Shown here piece by piece: positions 24,258-32,156 of a stretch of 32,156 bases of DNA (positions are counted from its first letter, which is position 1; each line of letters begins with the position of its first letter). The position numbers and the translations under genes are program-made. The DNA is from Phenylobacterium sp. (lineage in GTDB: Bacteria > Pseudomonadota > Alphaproteobacteria > Caulobacterales > Caulobacteraceae): the NCBI RefSeq assembly GCF_030654915.1, contig NZ_JAURWM010000094.1, positions 1 to 32,156 of the forward strand. Reading direction: 5' to 3'. The notes under the pieces are model-generated. The model worked only from the letters and a program-made list of their open reading frames with translations. It was not told where the DNA came from and searched no databases.

Positions 24258-25248
24258 GACTTTGCTCTTGAAGCGGGCGTTTGGCGTAGCGCTGCGCCAG
24301 TGCGGCGCAGACCATGAGTTGGAACTGGTGATAGAGCATCACCGGCAGAAGCACGAACCCAACCGTCGCGGCGGGGAACAGCACGCCGGCCATCGGCACG
24401 CCGGCCGCCAGGCTCTTGTTGCAACCGGCGAAGGCGATGGCGATTTCGTCTTCCGTCGAGAAGCCGCGGGTCCGCGCGACCCAAATCATGAAGCCGAGCG
24501 ATAGGGCCAGCAGGGCCAGGCAAATGGCGATGATCCGGGCGAGATCCCAGGCGGTGACCTGGCTCCAGATGCCGGCGACCACGGCGCCGGAAAAGGCGTT
24601 GTAGACCACCAGTAGGATCGAGCCGCGATCGGTCAGGCTCAGCGGCTTGGCATATTTCTGGATCCAGCCAAGGATCCAGCGACGCAGGACTTGGCCGGCG
24701 ATGAACGGGACCAGCAGTTGCAGCAGGATCGCCTCGATCGACGACAGCGATAGCGAGCCGCCTTCAGCGCCAAGCAGCAGCCCGACCAGCAGCGGGGTCA
24801 GGAACATGCCGAGCAGGTTGGAGGCCGAAGCCCCGCAAACCGCGGCCGGCACGCTGCCCCGAGCGATGGCGGTGAAGCTGATCGCCGACTGAATCGTGGA
24901 GGGCAGGCAAGCGAGATAGACCAGGCCCGGCGCCAGGGCGGCGGGCACGATCCAGCCGGGCAACGACGCGGCGCCAAGACCCATGACGGGCCACAGGATG
25001 AAGGTGGTGGCGAGCACCAGGCCGTGCAGCCGCCAGTGCAGCAAGCCCTTGAGCACGGCGTCGGGGCTAAGCTTCGCGCCATGCAGGAAGAAGACCAGCG
25101 CGATGCTGATCTTCGTCAGATTGGAGACCAGGTGGGCGGCCTCGCCACGCGCGGGCAGGATGGAGGCGAGCACCACCATCCCCACGATCGCGGCGATGTA
25201 CCAATCGAGGCCTAGCTTCTTGAGCCAGGCCGCCGGCCTTGAACTCAC
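24250..25248 (-). CDS. Bile-acid:sodium symporter-like transporter (SLC10A7 type)
   Basis: This is a 332-residue inner-membrane protein with about ten hydrophobic helices. It resembles the SBF-like group that includes SLC10A7: LDWYIAAIVGMVVLASILPARG at the start, FFLHGAKLSPDAVLKGL, and CNKSLAAGVPMAGVLFP near the C-terminus. The substrate is unknown; bile acids themselves are not implied. GTG 25248 overlaps the purF stop (GTGA) and its own end overlaps the SDR start, so it is fixed in the purF operon by translational coupling. Confidence 0.9.
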   Translation of the reverse strand: MSSRPAAWLKKLGLDWYIAAIVGMVVLASILPARGEAAHLVSNLTKISIALVFFLHGAKLSPDAVLKGLLHWRLHGLVLATTFILWPVMGLGAASLPGWIVPAALAPGLVYLACLPSTIQSAISFTAIARGSVPAAVCGASASNLLGMFLTPLLVGLLLGAEGGSLSLSSIEAILLQLLVPFIAGQVLRRWILGWIQKYAKPLSLTDRGSILLVVYNAFSGAVVAGIWSQVTAWDLARIIAICLALLALSLGFMIWVARTRGFSTEDEIAIAFAGCNKSLAAGVPMAGVLFPAATVGFVLLPVMLYHQFQLMVCAALAQRYAKRPLQEQSHD

Positions 25249-26738
25249 GCGTCGACCAGGAACGACAATTGACGGTCGGCGCCGTCGTTGCGGCCCTCGG
25301 CGATCTCGCGATCCAGAAGGCGGGTCGGATAGTCACCGGTGAAATAGTGGTCGGTGAACTGCGGGTTGGCGGGGTCCCGCGGCTCGGACTGCATGGCGGC
25401 GTAGAGGCCATCGACCGACAGGTAGCCCATCGAGTCGACGCCCAGGATCTTGGCGATTTCCTCGACCGACTTGTTGGCCGCCAGCAGGTGCTCGCGATCA
25501 GGCATGTCGATGCCGTAGTAGTCGGGCCACATGATCGGCGGCGAGGCCGAGCGCAGGTGCACCTCGGCGGCGCCGGCCTCACGAACCATGCGCACGACGC
25601 GGACGGAGTTGGTGCCACGGACGATCGAGTCGTCGATCAGCATCACCCGTTTGCCAGCCAGCACGCTGCGGTTCGGCGAGAGCTTCATGCGCACGCCCAG
25701 TTCGCGAGCGCCCTGGGTCGGCTGGATGAAGGTCCGGCCGACATAGTGGTTGCGGATGATGCCCATTTCGAAGGGCACGCCGGTTTCCTGCGAATAGCCG
25801 AGGGCGGCGGGAACGCCGGAGTCAGGCACGGGAACGACGACGTCCACCGGGACGTGGCTTTCCTGCGCCAGGCGACGGCCCATGCGCTTGCGCACATCAT
25901 AGACCGAGCGGCCGTTCACGACCGAGTCCGGACGGGCGAAGTAGACGTATTCGAAGATGCAGGGGCGGGCGCGGGCGGCCGGGAAGGGTTTCAGGCTGCG
26001 GATGCCCTTGTGGTCGATCACGACCATTTCGCCGTGCTCGATGTCGCGGACGAACTTGGCGCCGATCATGTCGAGGGCGCAGGTCTCCGAGGCTAGGACC
26101 GCCTTGCCGTCGAGATCGCCGAGCACCAGCGGGCGGATGCCCAGCGGGTCGCGCACGCCGATCAGTTTCTTGTTGGTCAGGGCCACCAGGGCGTAGCCGC
26201 CCTCGATCTTGGACAGGGCGTCGATGAAGCGGTCGACGAACTTGGCTTTCCGCGAGCGGGCCAGCAGGTGGAGGATCACTTCGGAGTCGGAGGTCGACTG
26301 GAAGATGGCCCCTTCGACGACCAGCTGTTCGCGCAGGGTCAGGAAGTTGGTGAGGTTGCCGTTGTGGGCCAGGGCGACGCCGCCGGCCTCAAGATCGGCG
26401 AACATCGGCTGGACGTTGCGGATGAAGCTGCCGCCAGCGGTCGAATAGCGCGTGTGGCCGATGGCCGAGTGGCCGGGCAGGCGATCCACCAGGTCGGCCC
26501 CGGCGAAGGCGTCGCCGACATGACCCATATGGCGCTCGGTGTGGAAGCGCTGGCCATCGAAGACCGCGATGCCGCAGGCCTCTTGGCCACGATGCTGCAG
26601 GGCGTGCAAACCCAAAGCGGTGATCGCCGCGGCGGCGGCCGTATCGTATACGCCGAACACGCCGCACTCGAGACGAGGAGTGTCGTCGTCAGGATCCCGG
26701 AAGGTCGGCTCGCGCCATCGATCTTGATCCTGAGTCAT
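25245..26738 (-). CDS. purF: Amidophosphoribosyltransferase
   Basis: This is the first step of purine synthesis: PRPP plus glutamine gives phosphoribosylamine. It has 497 residues. A 24-residue propeptide precedes the nucleophile C25 (LECGVFGVYD), exposed after self-cleavage. The glutaminase domain runs to about residue 240, and the phosphoribosyltransferase domain carries the PRPP motif VMLIDDSIVRGTNS. Of the four cluster cysteines of the B. subtilis enzyme, only the one in PCIFEYVYF is kept; PDYYGID and PQFTDHYFTG lack the others, so no Fe-S cluster is expected. ATG 26738 overlaps the cvpA stop (ATGA). Confidence 0.96.
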   Translation of the reverse strand: MTQDQDRWREPTFRDPDDDTPRLECGVFGVYDTAAAAAITALGLHALQHRGQEACGIAVFDGQRFHTERHMGHVGDAFAGADLVDRLPGHSAIGHTRYSTAGGSFIRNVQPMFADLEAGGVALAHNGNLTNFLTLREQLVVEGAIFQSTSDSEVILHLLARSRKAKFVDRFIDALSKIEGGYALVALTNKKLIGVRDPLGIRPLVLGDLDGKAVLASETCALDMIGAKFVRDIEHGEMVVIDHKGIRSLKPFPAARARPCIFEYVYFARPDSVVNGRSVYDVRKRMGRRLAQESHVPVDVVVPVPDSGVPAALGYSQETGVPFEMGIIRNHYVGRTFIQPTQGARELGVRMKLSPNRSVLAGKRVMLIDDSIVRGTNSVRVVRMVREAGAAEVHLRSASPPIMWPDYYGIDMPDREHLLAANKSVEEIAKILGVDSMGYLSVDGLYAAMQSEPRDPANPQFTDHYFTGDYPTRLLDREIAEGRNDGADRQLSFLVDA

Positions 26739-27364
26739 CGGGATTTCTCCACCAGATCGTCTAGCCCGCGTCGTTCGCGGGGGTCATAGCCTTGGGCGTC
26801 GCGAGAGTCACGTTGATCGGTCGTCGAACCTTCACGCACCGCGCTTTCAAGGGACGGGGCGAACTTATCAGCCATGTCTAAGCCCTTGGGCGCGAAGGCT
26901 TTTAGGATTTCGCCTGACGTCTTGGTCAGTGGGTAAAACGCCGCACCGGTCATCCATTTCGGAACTCGGTCCGGAGGCGTCGCGGCGTTGAAGGCCAAAT
27001 ACAAAGCTCCGAGCACCACCAAGGCGCGTAGAAGTCCGAATCCCAATCCGACGGTACGATCCAGGATGCCGAGCACTTGGGTGCTCTGCACGCCGCGGGC
27101 AAGGCCGCCGCCGGCGATCCGAAGTGCGGCATAAACGACCACGAAGACGATCAGGCCGGCGAGGACGGTTCCGACCCAGTCAGGATCGATCAACTCGCGC
27201 CCGATGGGGCCAGACCAGCGAAGGCCATAGATCGCGACGACCGCCGCCAGCACGAAGGACAGGGCGCGCACCATCTCGCGCGTGGCGCCGCTGACGAAGC
27301 CGAAGCCAGCCGAGACCACCAGGATCGCCAGGACGACAATATCAAACCAAGGCAAGCCGTTCAT
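26735..27364 (-). CDS. cvpA: CvpA family membrane protein
   Basis: This is an inner-membrane protein of about 209 residues with four hydrophobic helices in the first 125 or so residues, followed by a charged cytosolic tail (RRGLDDLVEKSR at the end). CvpA was named for colicin V production and is usually linked to purF; it has been tied to envelope stress tolerance. I chose ATG 27364, which overlaps the radA stop as ATGA like the next two junctions. ATG 27370 would add two residues. The tail is longer than in E. coli CvpA. Confidence 0.92.
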   Translation of the reverse strand: MNGLPWFDIVVLAILVVSAGFGFVSGATREMVRALSFVLAAVVAIYGLRWSGPIGRELIDPDWVGTVLAGLIVFVVVYAALRIAGGGLARGVQSTQVLGILDRTVGLGFGLLRALVVLGALYLAFNAATPPDRVPKWMTGAAFYPLTKTSGEILKAFAPKGLDMADKFAPSLESAVREGSTTDQRDSRDAQGYDPRERRGLDDLVEKSR

Positions 27365-28725
27365 TCCCATTGGTTTTCACCAATACGCCCGATCGCGTCG
27401 GCCAGGCGCGTCACGCCATGTATCTTCATCGCGCCGCCGTCCAAGTCCTTCGGGCCGAGCACGCGCTTGAAGCCAAGCTTGGCGGCTTCCTTCATGCGGC
27501 CCTCCATGCGGCTGACCGGCCGGATGTCGCCTGACAGGCTGATCTCGCCGAAGACCACGCAGTCCTGGGGTAGGGCTTGGTCCAGGGCCGAGGAGGCGAG
27601 GGCGGCGGCGGCGGCGAGGTCGGCGGCAGGCTCGCTGACCCGCAAGCCGCCCGCGACGTTGAGATAGACATCACGATTGCCCAGTGAAAGCCCGCATCGG
27701 GACTCGAGCACCGCCAGCACCATCGCCAGCCGTCCGGAGTCCCAACCGACCACGGCGCGCCGGGGCGTGCCATAGGCCGATGGGGCGACCAGGGCTTGGA
27801 ACTCGACCAGGACGGGGCGGGAGCCCTCGATGCCGGCGAACACCGCCGCGCCGGCCGCGCGCTCGCCCGAGGTGTCGAGGAACAGCGCCGAGGGGTTTGT
27901 CACCTCGCCGAGGCCGGCGTCGCCCATCTCGAACACCCCGATCTCGTCGGTGGCGCCAAAGCGGTTCTTGACCCCGCGCAGGATGCGGAACGGATAGCCG
28001 CGCTCACCCTCGAACGAGAGGACGGCGTCGACCATGTGCTCAATCACCCGTGGACCAGCGATCGTGCCTTCCTTGGTGACGTGACCGACCAGGATCACCG
28101 CGACGCCATGCTTCTTGGCCAGGCGAACCAGTTCGCCCGTCGCGGCCCGCACCTGGGTCACGGAACCTGGCGCGGCTTCGTGGGCGTCGCTCCACATGGT
28201 CTGAATGGAGTCGATGACCACGAGGTCGAATTTCTCGCGCTTCAGGCTCTCCAGGATGTCTCGCAGCGAGGTCTCGGTCGCCAGCCGCACGGGAGCGTCG
28301 GCCAGTCCCATCCGTTGGGCGCGGCCGCGCACCTGCTCGATGGCTTCTTCGCCGGAGATGTAGGCGCAGCGCACGCCGCGCCGGGCGGCGCTGGCCGCGA
28401 CCTGCAACAGCAAGGTCGACTTCCCAACGCCGGGGTCGCCGCCCAGCAGGATCGCCGAACCGGGCACCACCCCGCCGCCGCAGACACGGTCGAACTCATC
28501 GACCCCCGTCGAGAGCCGAGGCGGCGCCGGCGTCGACTCGTCCAGCCCCTGGAACGCGAGCCCGCGCCCGCGGGCGCTGCGGCTGGGCGCCAGGGCGCCA
28601 GGCGGGCGCGTCTGGACTTCCTCGCTGAGGGAATTCCAGGCGTTGCACGCAGGGCATTGGCCAGCCCACTTGGTCTGCGTGGCACCGCAGGACTGACAGA
28701 CATAGACGGCGCCGTCGCGGGCCAT
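27361..28725 (-). CDS. radA: DNA repair protein RadA
   Basis: This is a RecA-like ATPase that drives branch migration in recombination. It has 454 residues from ATG 28725. The C4 zinc finger is C10, C13, C24 and C27. The Walker A motif is GDPGVGKS (96-103), the RadA-specific KNRFG motif is present, and a C-terminal Lon-like domain follows (GNRDVYLNVAGGLRV onward). The open frame runs 28 codons further up, but the family always begins just before the zinc finger and AGAGAG lies upstream of ATG 28725. It is the first gene of the radA-cvpA-purF chain. Confidence 0.96.
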   Translation of the reverse strand: MARDGAVYVCQSCGATQTKWAGQCPACNAWNSLSEEVQTRPPGALAPSRSARGRGLAFQGLDESTPAPPRLSTGVDEFDRVCGGGVVPGSAILLGGDPGVGKSTLLLQVAASAARRGVRCAYISGEEAIEQVRGRAQRMGLADAPVRLATETSLRDILESLKREKFDLVVIDSIQTMWSDAHEAAPGSVTQVRAATGELVRLAKKHGVAVILVGHVTKEGTIAGPRVIEHMVDAVLSFEGERGYPFRILRGVKNRFGATDEIGVFEMGDAGLGEVTNPSALFLDTSGERAAGAAVFAGIEGSRPVLVEFQALVAPSAYGTPRRAVVGWDSGRLAMVLAVLESRCGLSLGNRDVYLNVAGGLRVSEPAADLAAAAALASSALDQALPQDCVVFGEISLSGDIRPVSRMEGRMKEAAKLGFKRVLGPKDLDGGAMKIHGVTRLADAIGRIGENQWE

Positions 28726-28867
28726 GCGTACTCTCTGATTCGGGTAAAGCAGCAGTCTAGCCGCGCCGGGCGGCCAAGTCCGTCGCGGTGAAGTTGTTGC
28801 TCGTCGCAACCCATGGGATAGATTCGCAAGACGCGGTTATCGCGTTGGGCTTTGCAGGGCGGACAAT

Positions 28868-30055
28868 ATGAGCGCGGTAGAACCAGGATCGGCCAGTGCT
28901 GGCCTTGTCGAACGGGTCAAATCCATTCTGTTGAAGCCATCGTCGACGTGGGACGTCATCGATGCGGAGCCGGCGACGATCGGCGGCCTCTACAAGGGAT
29001 ATGTCATTCCCCTGGCCTTGATCCCGGCGGTTGCGGGTCTGATCGGCTCCGTCGTGTTCGGCTTCGGCGCCTTTGGGATCACCTTCAAGCCCTCGATCCT
29101 CAGCGCGGTGCTCGGCGCTGCGGTGGGCTTCGGCGCGACGCTGCTGGGTGTCTATCTCCTGGCGCTGATCATTGATGGCCTAGCCCCGACCTTCGGCGGC
29201 GAGAAGAACCGTATTCAGGCGTTCAAGGTCGCGGCCTATGCCGGAACCGCGTCCTGGGTCGCCGGTATCTTTGAGATCTACCCGCCGCTGGGGATCTTGG
29301 GGTTGCTCGGGCTCTACAGCCTGTTCCTGCTCTTCAAGGGGCTGCCTCGGCTAATGAAGACGCCGGAGGGCAAGGCCATGCCCTACACCATCGTGGTGAT
29401 CATCGCCGCCCTGGTCCTGGGGATCATTGTCGGAGCCATCGTCAGCCCGATCATGCGAATGGGTATGGGCTCGGGTTCGGGTCTGATCGCCGGAGCGCCA
29501 GCGGCCGGAACGGTTGATATCGGCGGCAAGTCGGTCGATCTCGCCAAGTTGGAAGCGGCCTCCAAGCAAATGGAGGCCGCGGCCAAGCAATTGGAGAACG
29601 GTGAGGGGCCCGCCCCGACCAATCCCGATGTCCTCAAGGCCTATCTGCCGGAAAACATCGCCGGCTATTCTCGGACCGAACTGACCAGCGGATCAGGCGG
29701 CGTCGCTGGCATGTCCGGATCGCAGGCCGAGGGCGCCTACGCCAAGGGGCCGATAGCCTTCCGGCTCACCATCGTTGACATGGGCGCGGCGGGCGCCTTG
29801 GCTGGGATGGCCGGGGCCTTCAACGTGCAGTCGTCCAGCGAAAGCGACGACAGGTACGAGAAGATTGGCAAGGTTGATGGCCGGATGACCCAGGAGTCCT
29901 ATGACAAGGCCTCCAAGCACGGCGAGTACAGCGTGCTGGTCGGCGACCGGTTCATGGTCGCCGCCAAGGGCGACGGGGTCAGCATGGACGAACTGAAGGC
30001 CGCCGCCGCCGCCGTGGGGCTGGCCCGTCTCGAGGCGCTGGCCAAGGCCGGCTAG
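28868..30055 (+). CDS. Yip1-family membrane protein
   Basis: This has 395 residues. The N-terminus (LVERVKSILLKPSSTWDVI, then GYVIPLALIPAVAGLIG) is typical of bacterial Yip1 domain proteins. About five membrane helices lie between residues 40 and 200. A long C-terminal soluble region follows, glycine- and alanine-rich with VDIGGKSVDLAKLEAASKQM, then a folded-looking part with YEKIGKVDGRMTQESY. Function is unknown. It is divergent from radA across 142 bases. Its TAG stop overlaps the alr stop in CTAG. Confidence 0.86.
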   Translation: MSAVEPGSASAGLVERVKSILLKPSSTWDVIDAEPATIGGLYKGYVIPLALIPAVAGLIGSVVFGFGAFGITFKPSILSAVLGAAVGFGATLLGVYLLALIIDGLAPTFGGEKNRIQAFKVAAYAGTASWVAGIFEIYPPLGILGLLGLYSLFLLFKGLPRLMKTPEGKAMPYTIVVIIAALVLGIIVGAIVSPIMRMGMGSGSGLIAGAPAAGTVDIGGKSVDLAKLEAASKQMEAAAKQLENGEGPAPTNPDVLKAYLPENIAGYSRTELTSGSGGVAGMSGSQAEGAYAKGPIAFRLTIVDMGAAGALAGMAGAFNVQSSSESDDRYEKIGKVDGRMTQESYDKASKHGEYSVLVGDRFMVAAKGDGVSMDELKAAAAAVGLARLEALAKAG

Positions 30056-31146
30056 ACCTCTCCGAGATAGATCCGCTCGGCCCGGCCGCCGAGGCGCACG
30101 AGACATTCGTGCGCCACGGTGCCCGCGGCCGTGGCGATGTCGTCCAGCAGGACGTTGGGACCCAGCAACTCCACCCAGTCGCCGATGCGGGCCGGTGCGT
30201 CGCCGATATCGAGCGCGATGAGGTCCATGGTCACGATGATGACCGCGCGCCGCGCCCCGGCCAGCCAGCCATAGCCGCCGTTCCGGGACGCCCGGATGAT
30301 GCCGTCCGCGTAGCCCGCGCCGACCACGGCGATCCGGGTCGGCTTGTCGATCACGGTGTTGGAGCCGTAGCCGATCATTTCGCCGGGCTCGACATTGCGG
30401 ATGTAGAGGATCGGCGCCTCGAACTTGGCGACCGCGCGCAGGCGCGGGTCCGGGCGCTCCTCCGGTCCGCCGCCATAGAGGCTGATGCCTGGCCGGATGA
30501 GGTCGTTGCGATAGTCCGGCCCCAGCATGATGCCGGCCGAGGCCGCGAAGCTGGCGCGGACGCCTGGGAACAGGTTTCGAACCTGGGCGAACCGGCCCAG
30601 TTGAAGTTGATTGCGCGGATCGGCGGGGCTGGTGGCCGAGCCGAGGTGGCTCATGACCAGGCGAAGATCCAATCCGCGAAGCCGGTCGCCCGATTGGGCC
30701 ACGGCCCGCGCCTCGGCCAGGGTCAGCCCCTGACGGTTCATGCCCGTGTCGACCTGCAGGGCGACGCTGAGCACATGCCCCGACGCCGCGGCGAAGGCGG
30801 TGGCGGCCTCGATCTGCGGCAGGCTGGACAGCACCGGCGTGAGGCGCGCGGCCGCGAGGCGGGGACCAGAGCCGGCCAGAAAGCCGTCGAGCACGTAGAT
30901 GGTGGCGGGATGCTCGGCGCCGAGCGCGGTCCGCAGGTTCTCGCCTTCGGAAAGACGGGCGACGAAGAAGCCCTGGGCGCCCTCGGCCCAGAGCCGGCGG
31001 GCCAACGGCCCGGCGCCCAGGCCATAGCCGTCGGCCTTGATGACCGGCGCGGCGTCAGCCCCGGGCGCCTGAGCCCGCAGGACCGCGAAATTATGGGCGA
31101 GCGCGTCGAGATCGATGGTCAGGCGCGCGGAGGTGGGAAGAGACAT
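30052..31146 (-). CDS. alr: Alanine racemase
   Basis: This is a PLP enzyme making D-alanine for peptidoglycan. It has about 364 residues from ATG 31146; ATG 31158 would add four. The PLP lysine is in VIKADGYGLG, residue 37 with this start. The C-terminal domain contributes MIGYGSN, the region of the second catalytic tyrosine, and GAGYADGI. It lies 40 bases downstream of dnaB on the same strand, so they may be co-transcribed. It is convergent with the Yip1-type gene, sharing CTAG at the stops. Confidence 0.95.
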   Translation of the reverse strand: MSLPTSARLTIDLDALAHNFAVLRAQAPGADAAPVIKADGYGLGAGPLARRLWAEGAQGFFVARLSEGENLRTALGAEHPATIYVLDGFLAGSGPRLAAARLTPVLSSLPQIEAATAFAAASGHVLSVALQVDTGMNRQGLTLAEARAVAQSGDRLRGLDLRLVMSHLGSATSPADPRNQLQLGRFAQVRNLFPGVRASFAASAGIMLGPDYRNDLIRPGISLYGGGPEERPDPRLRAVAKFEAPILYIRNVEPGEMIGYGSNTVIDKPTRIAVVGAGYADGIIRASRNGGYGWLAGARRAVIIVTMDLIALDIGDAPARIGDWVELLGPNVLLDDIATAAGTVAHECLVRLGGRAERIYLGEV

Positions 31147-31186
31147 CGCCCGTCCCATAGCCGAGGCGGCGGCGCCAGGCGACGCC

Positions 31187-32156
31187 TTACTCGTCGGGAG
31201 CGAAGAACTGGCTGTGCGCCAGGTTTCCGAACTTGGTGATGTCTTCGTTGAAGGACAGCCGCACGGTGCCGATGGGACCGTGACGTTGCTTGGCGATGAT
31301 GACGTCGGCGGTGCCTCTGACCTTGTCCATGTCTTCCTGCCAGGTCAGGTGCTCGGGCGTACCTTCGCGCGGCTCGGAGCGGCCGAGATAGTAGCTCTCG
31401 CGGTAGATGAACATGACCATGTCGGCGTCCTGTTCGATCGAACCCGATTCCCGAAGGTCGGAAAGTTGCGGGCGCTTGTCCTCGCGGTTTTCGACCTGAC
31501 GCGACAGCTGCGACAGGGCGATGACGGGAACCGACAGTTCCTTGGCCAGGGCCTTCATCGACTGGGTGATCATCGAGACTTCCTGCACCCGGTTGTCGCT
31601 CTTGCCCTCGCCACCGGTGACCAGCTGCAGGTAGTCAATGACGATCAGGTCCAGGCCGTGGGTCCGCTTCAGGCGGCGCGCGCGGGCGGTCAGCTTGGCG
31701 ATAGTCAGGCCGCCGGTGGCGTCGATGAACAGCGGGGCGTCCTGGATTTCCAGGGCCGCGTCCCGCAGGCGCCCGAACTCCAGGGCGTCGATCTCGCCCT
31801 TACGCAGACGGTCGCCGGAGACGCCGGACACTTCAGCGAGCAGACGCATGGCGAGTTGCTCGGCCGACATTTCCAGCGAGAAGAAGGCCACGACGCCGCC
31901 GGCGACGGTCTTCTTGGTGCCGTCCGGTTGCGGCTCCCAGGCGTAGTTGCGGGCGACGTCGAACGCCACGTTACAGGCGAGCGAGGTCTTACCCATCGAC
32001 GGACGCGCCGCCAGGATCAGCAAGTCGGAGGGGTGCAGGCCGCCGATCTTGCGGTCGAGGTCGGCCAGCCCGGTCGAGATCCCGGCGAGGCCCCCGTCAC
32101 GGGCATGGGCCTCGGCGGCCATGGTGACGGCGCCGTGGAGAGCGTCGGCGAAGGGC
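31187..32156 (-). CDS. dnaB: Replicative DNA helicase DnaB (partial, N-terminus outside window)
   Basis: This is the C-terminal RecA-like motor of the hexameric replication-fork helicase. The frame stays open to the window edge at 32156, so the gene starts beyond it; an internal ATG at 32122 is not the true start. Visible are the linker-to-domain start (GISTGLADLDRKIGG), Walker A (RPSMGKTS), Walker B (LIVIDYLQLV), ELSVPVIALSQLSR and the DADMVMFIYR block. About 323 residues are present. No intein interrupts the motor domain. Confidence 0.96.
   Translation of the reverse strand, partial: PFADALHGAVTMAAEAHARDGGLAGISTGLADLDRKIGGLHPSDLLILAARPSMGKTSLACNVAFDVARNYAWEPQPDGTKKTVAGGVVAFFSLEMSAEQLAMRLLAEVSGVSGDRLRKGEIDALEFGRLRDAALEIQDAPLFIDATGGLTIAKLTARARRLKRTHGLDLIVIDYLQLVTGGEGKSDNRVQEVSMITQSMKALAKELSVPVIALSQLSRQVENREDKRPQLSDLRESGSIEQDADMVMFIYRESYYLGRSEPREGTPEHLTWQEDMDKVRGTADVIIAKQRHGPIGTVRLSFNEDITKFGNLAHSQFFAPDE

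Noticed and set aside
28737..28825. GANTC sites (possible CcrM methylation control) at 28737 and 28821 and in other gaps
   Set aside because: GANTC is expected about once per 300 bases at this composition and is also frequent in the coding parts, so I could not show enrichment.
31187..32156. Intein in dnaB
   Set aside because: The motor domain is continuous through Walker A, Walker B and later motifs, with no insertion.

Overview
This window looks like chromosomal DNA from an alphaproteobacterium, most likely of the Caulobacterales (Caulobacter/Phenylobacterium type). The case rests on high G+C (about two-thirds by eye), dense coding with many 1-10 nt gene overlaps, frequent GTG starts, a ScfR-family regulator divergent from propionyl-CoA carboxylase genes, and linkage of dnaB, alr, radA, cvpA, purF, der, a bamB-like gene and panB. 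The order-level placement is inference. I see no rRNA, tRNA, CRISPR array, prophage or insertion sequence. 27 genes are supported; dnaB is cut by the window edge.

Left part (about 1-6100), mostly minus strand: a small hypothetical gene, then an SLC13-type permease with TrkA-C domains, an AbgT-type transporter and an M17 leucyl aminopeptidase. The last two look like one transcription unit, possibly for uptake and hydrolysis of peptide-like compounds. Middle-left (6100-13100): a ScfR/PccR-type regulator is divergent from pccB-pccA, and pccA runs into a small MerR regulator. This is a propionyl-CoA assimilation locus with a TTTGCAAA box touching the regulator's start. A zinc alcohol dehydrogenase and an ArsC/Spx-like protein follow.

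Centre (13100-19520): a tight plus-strand unit encodes a DUF6249-like membrane protein, an ECF sigma factor, a two-helix membrane protein (candidate anti-sigma) and panB, preceded by a well-formed dyad. Convergent to panB is a minus-strand ECF42 sigma gene with its DGPF/YCII partner and a promoter matching the known ECF42 signature. A small XRE regulator and a transporter-TetR pair complete what looks like an accessory block.

Right part (19700-32156), core housekeeping: a YfgM-like TPR protein, a BamB-like lipoprotein and Der run on the plus strand. Convergent to them is the minus-strand chain radA-cvpA-purF-SLC10-type transporter-SDR, in which every junction overlaps. A Yip1-family membrane protein, alanine racemase and replicative helicase DnaB finish the window. 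Most of the window is ordinary. The points of interest are the regulatory architectures: the dyad and panB coupling, the ECF42 promoter, the two regulators at pcc, and two convergent pairs that share a CTAG stop.
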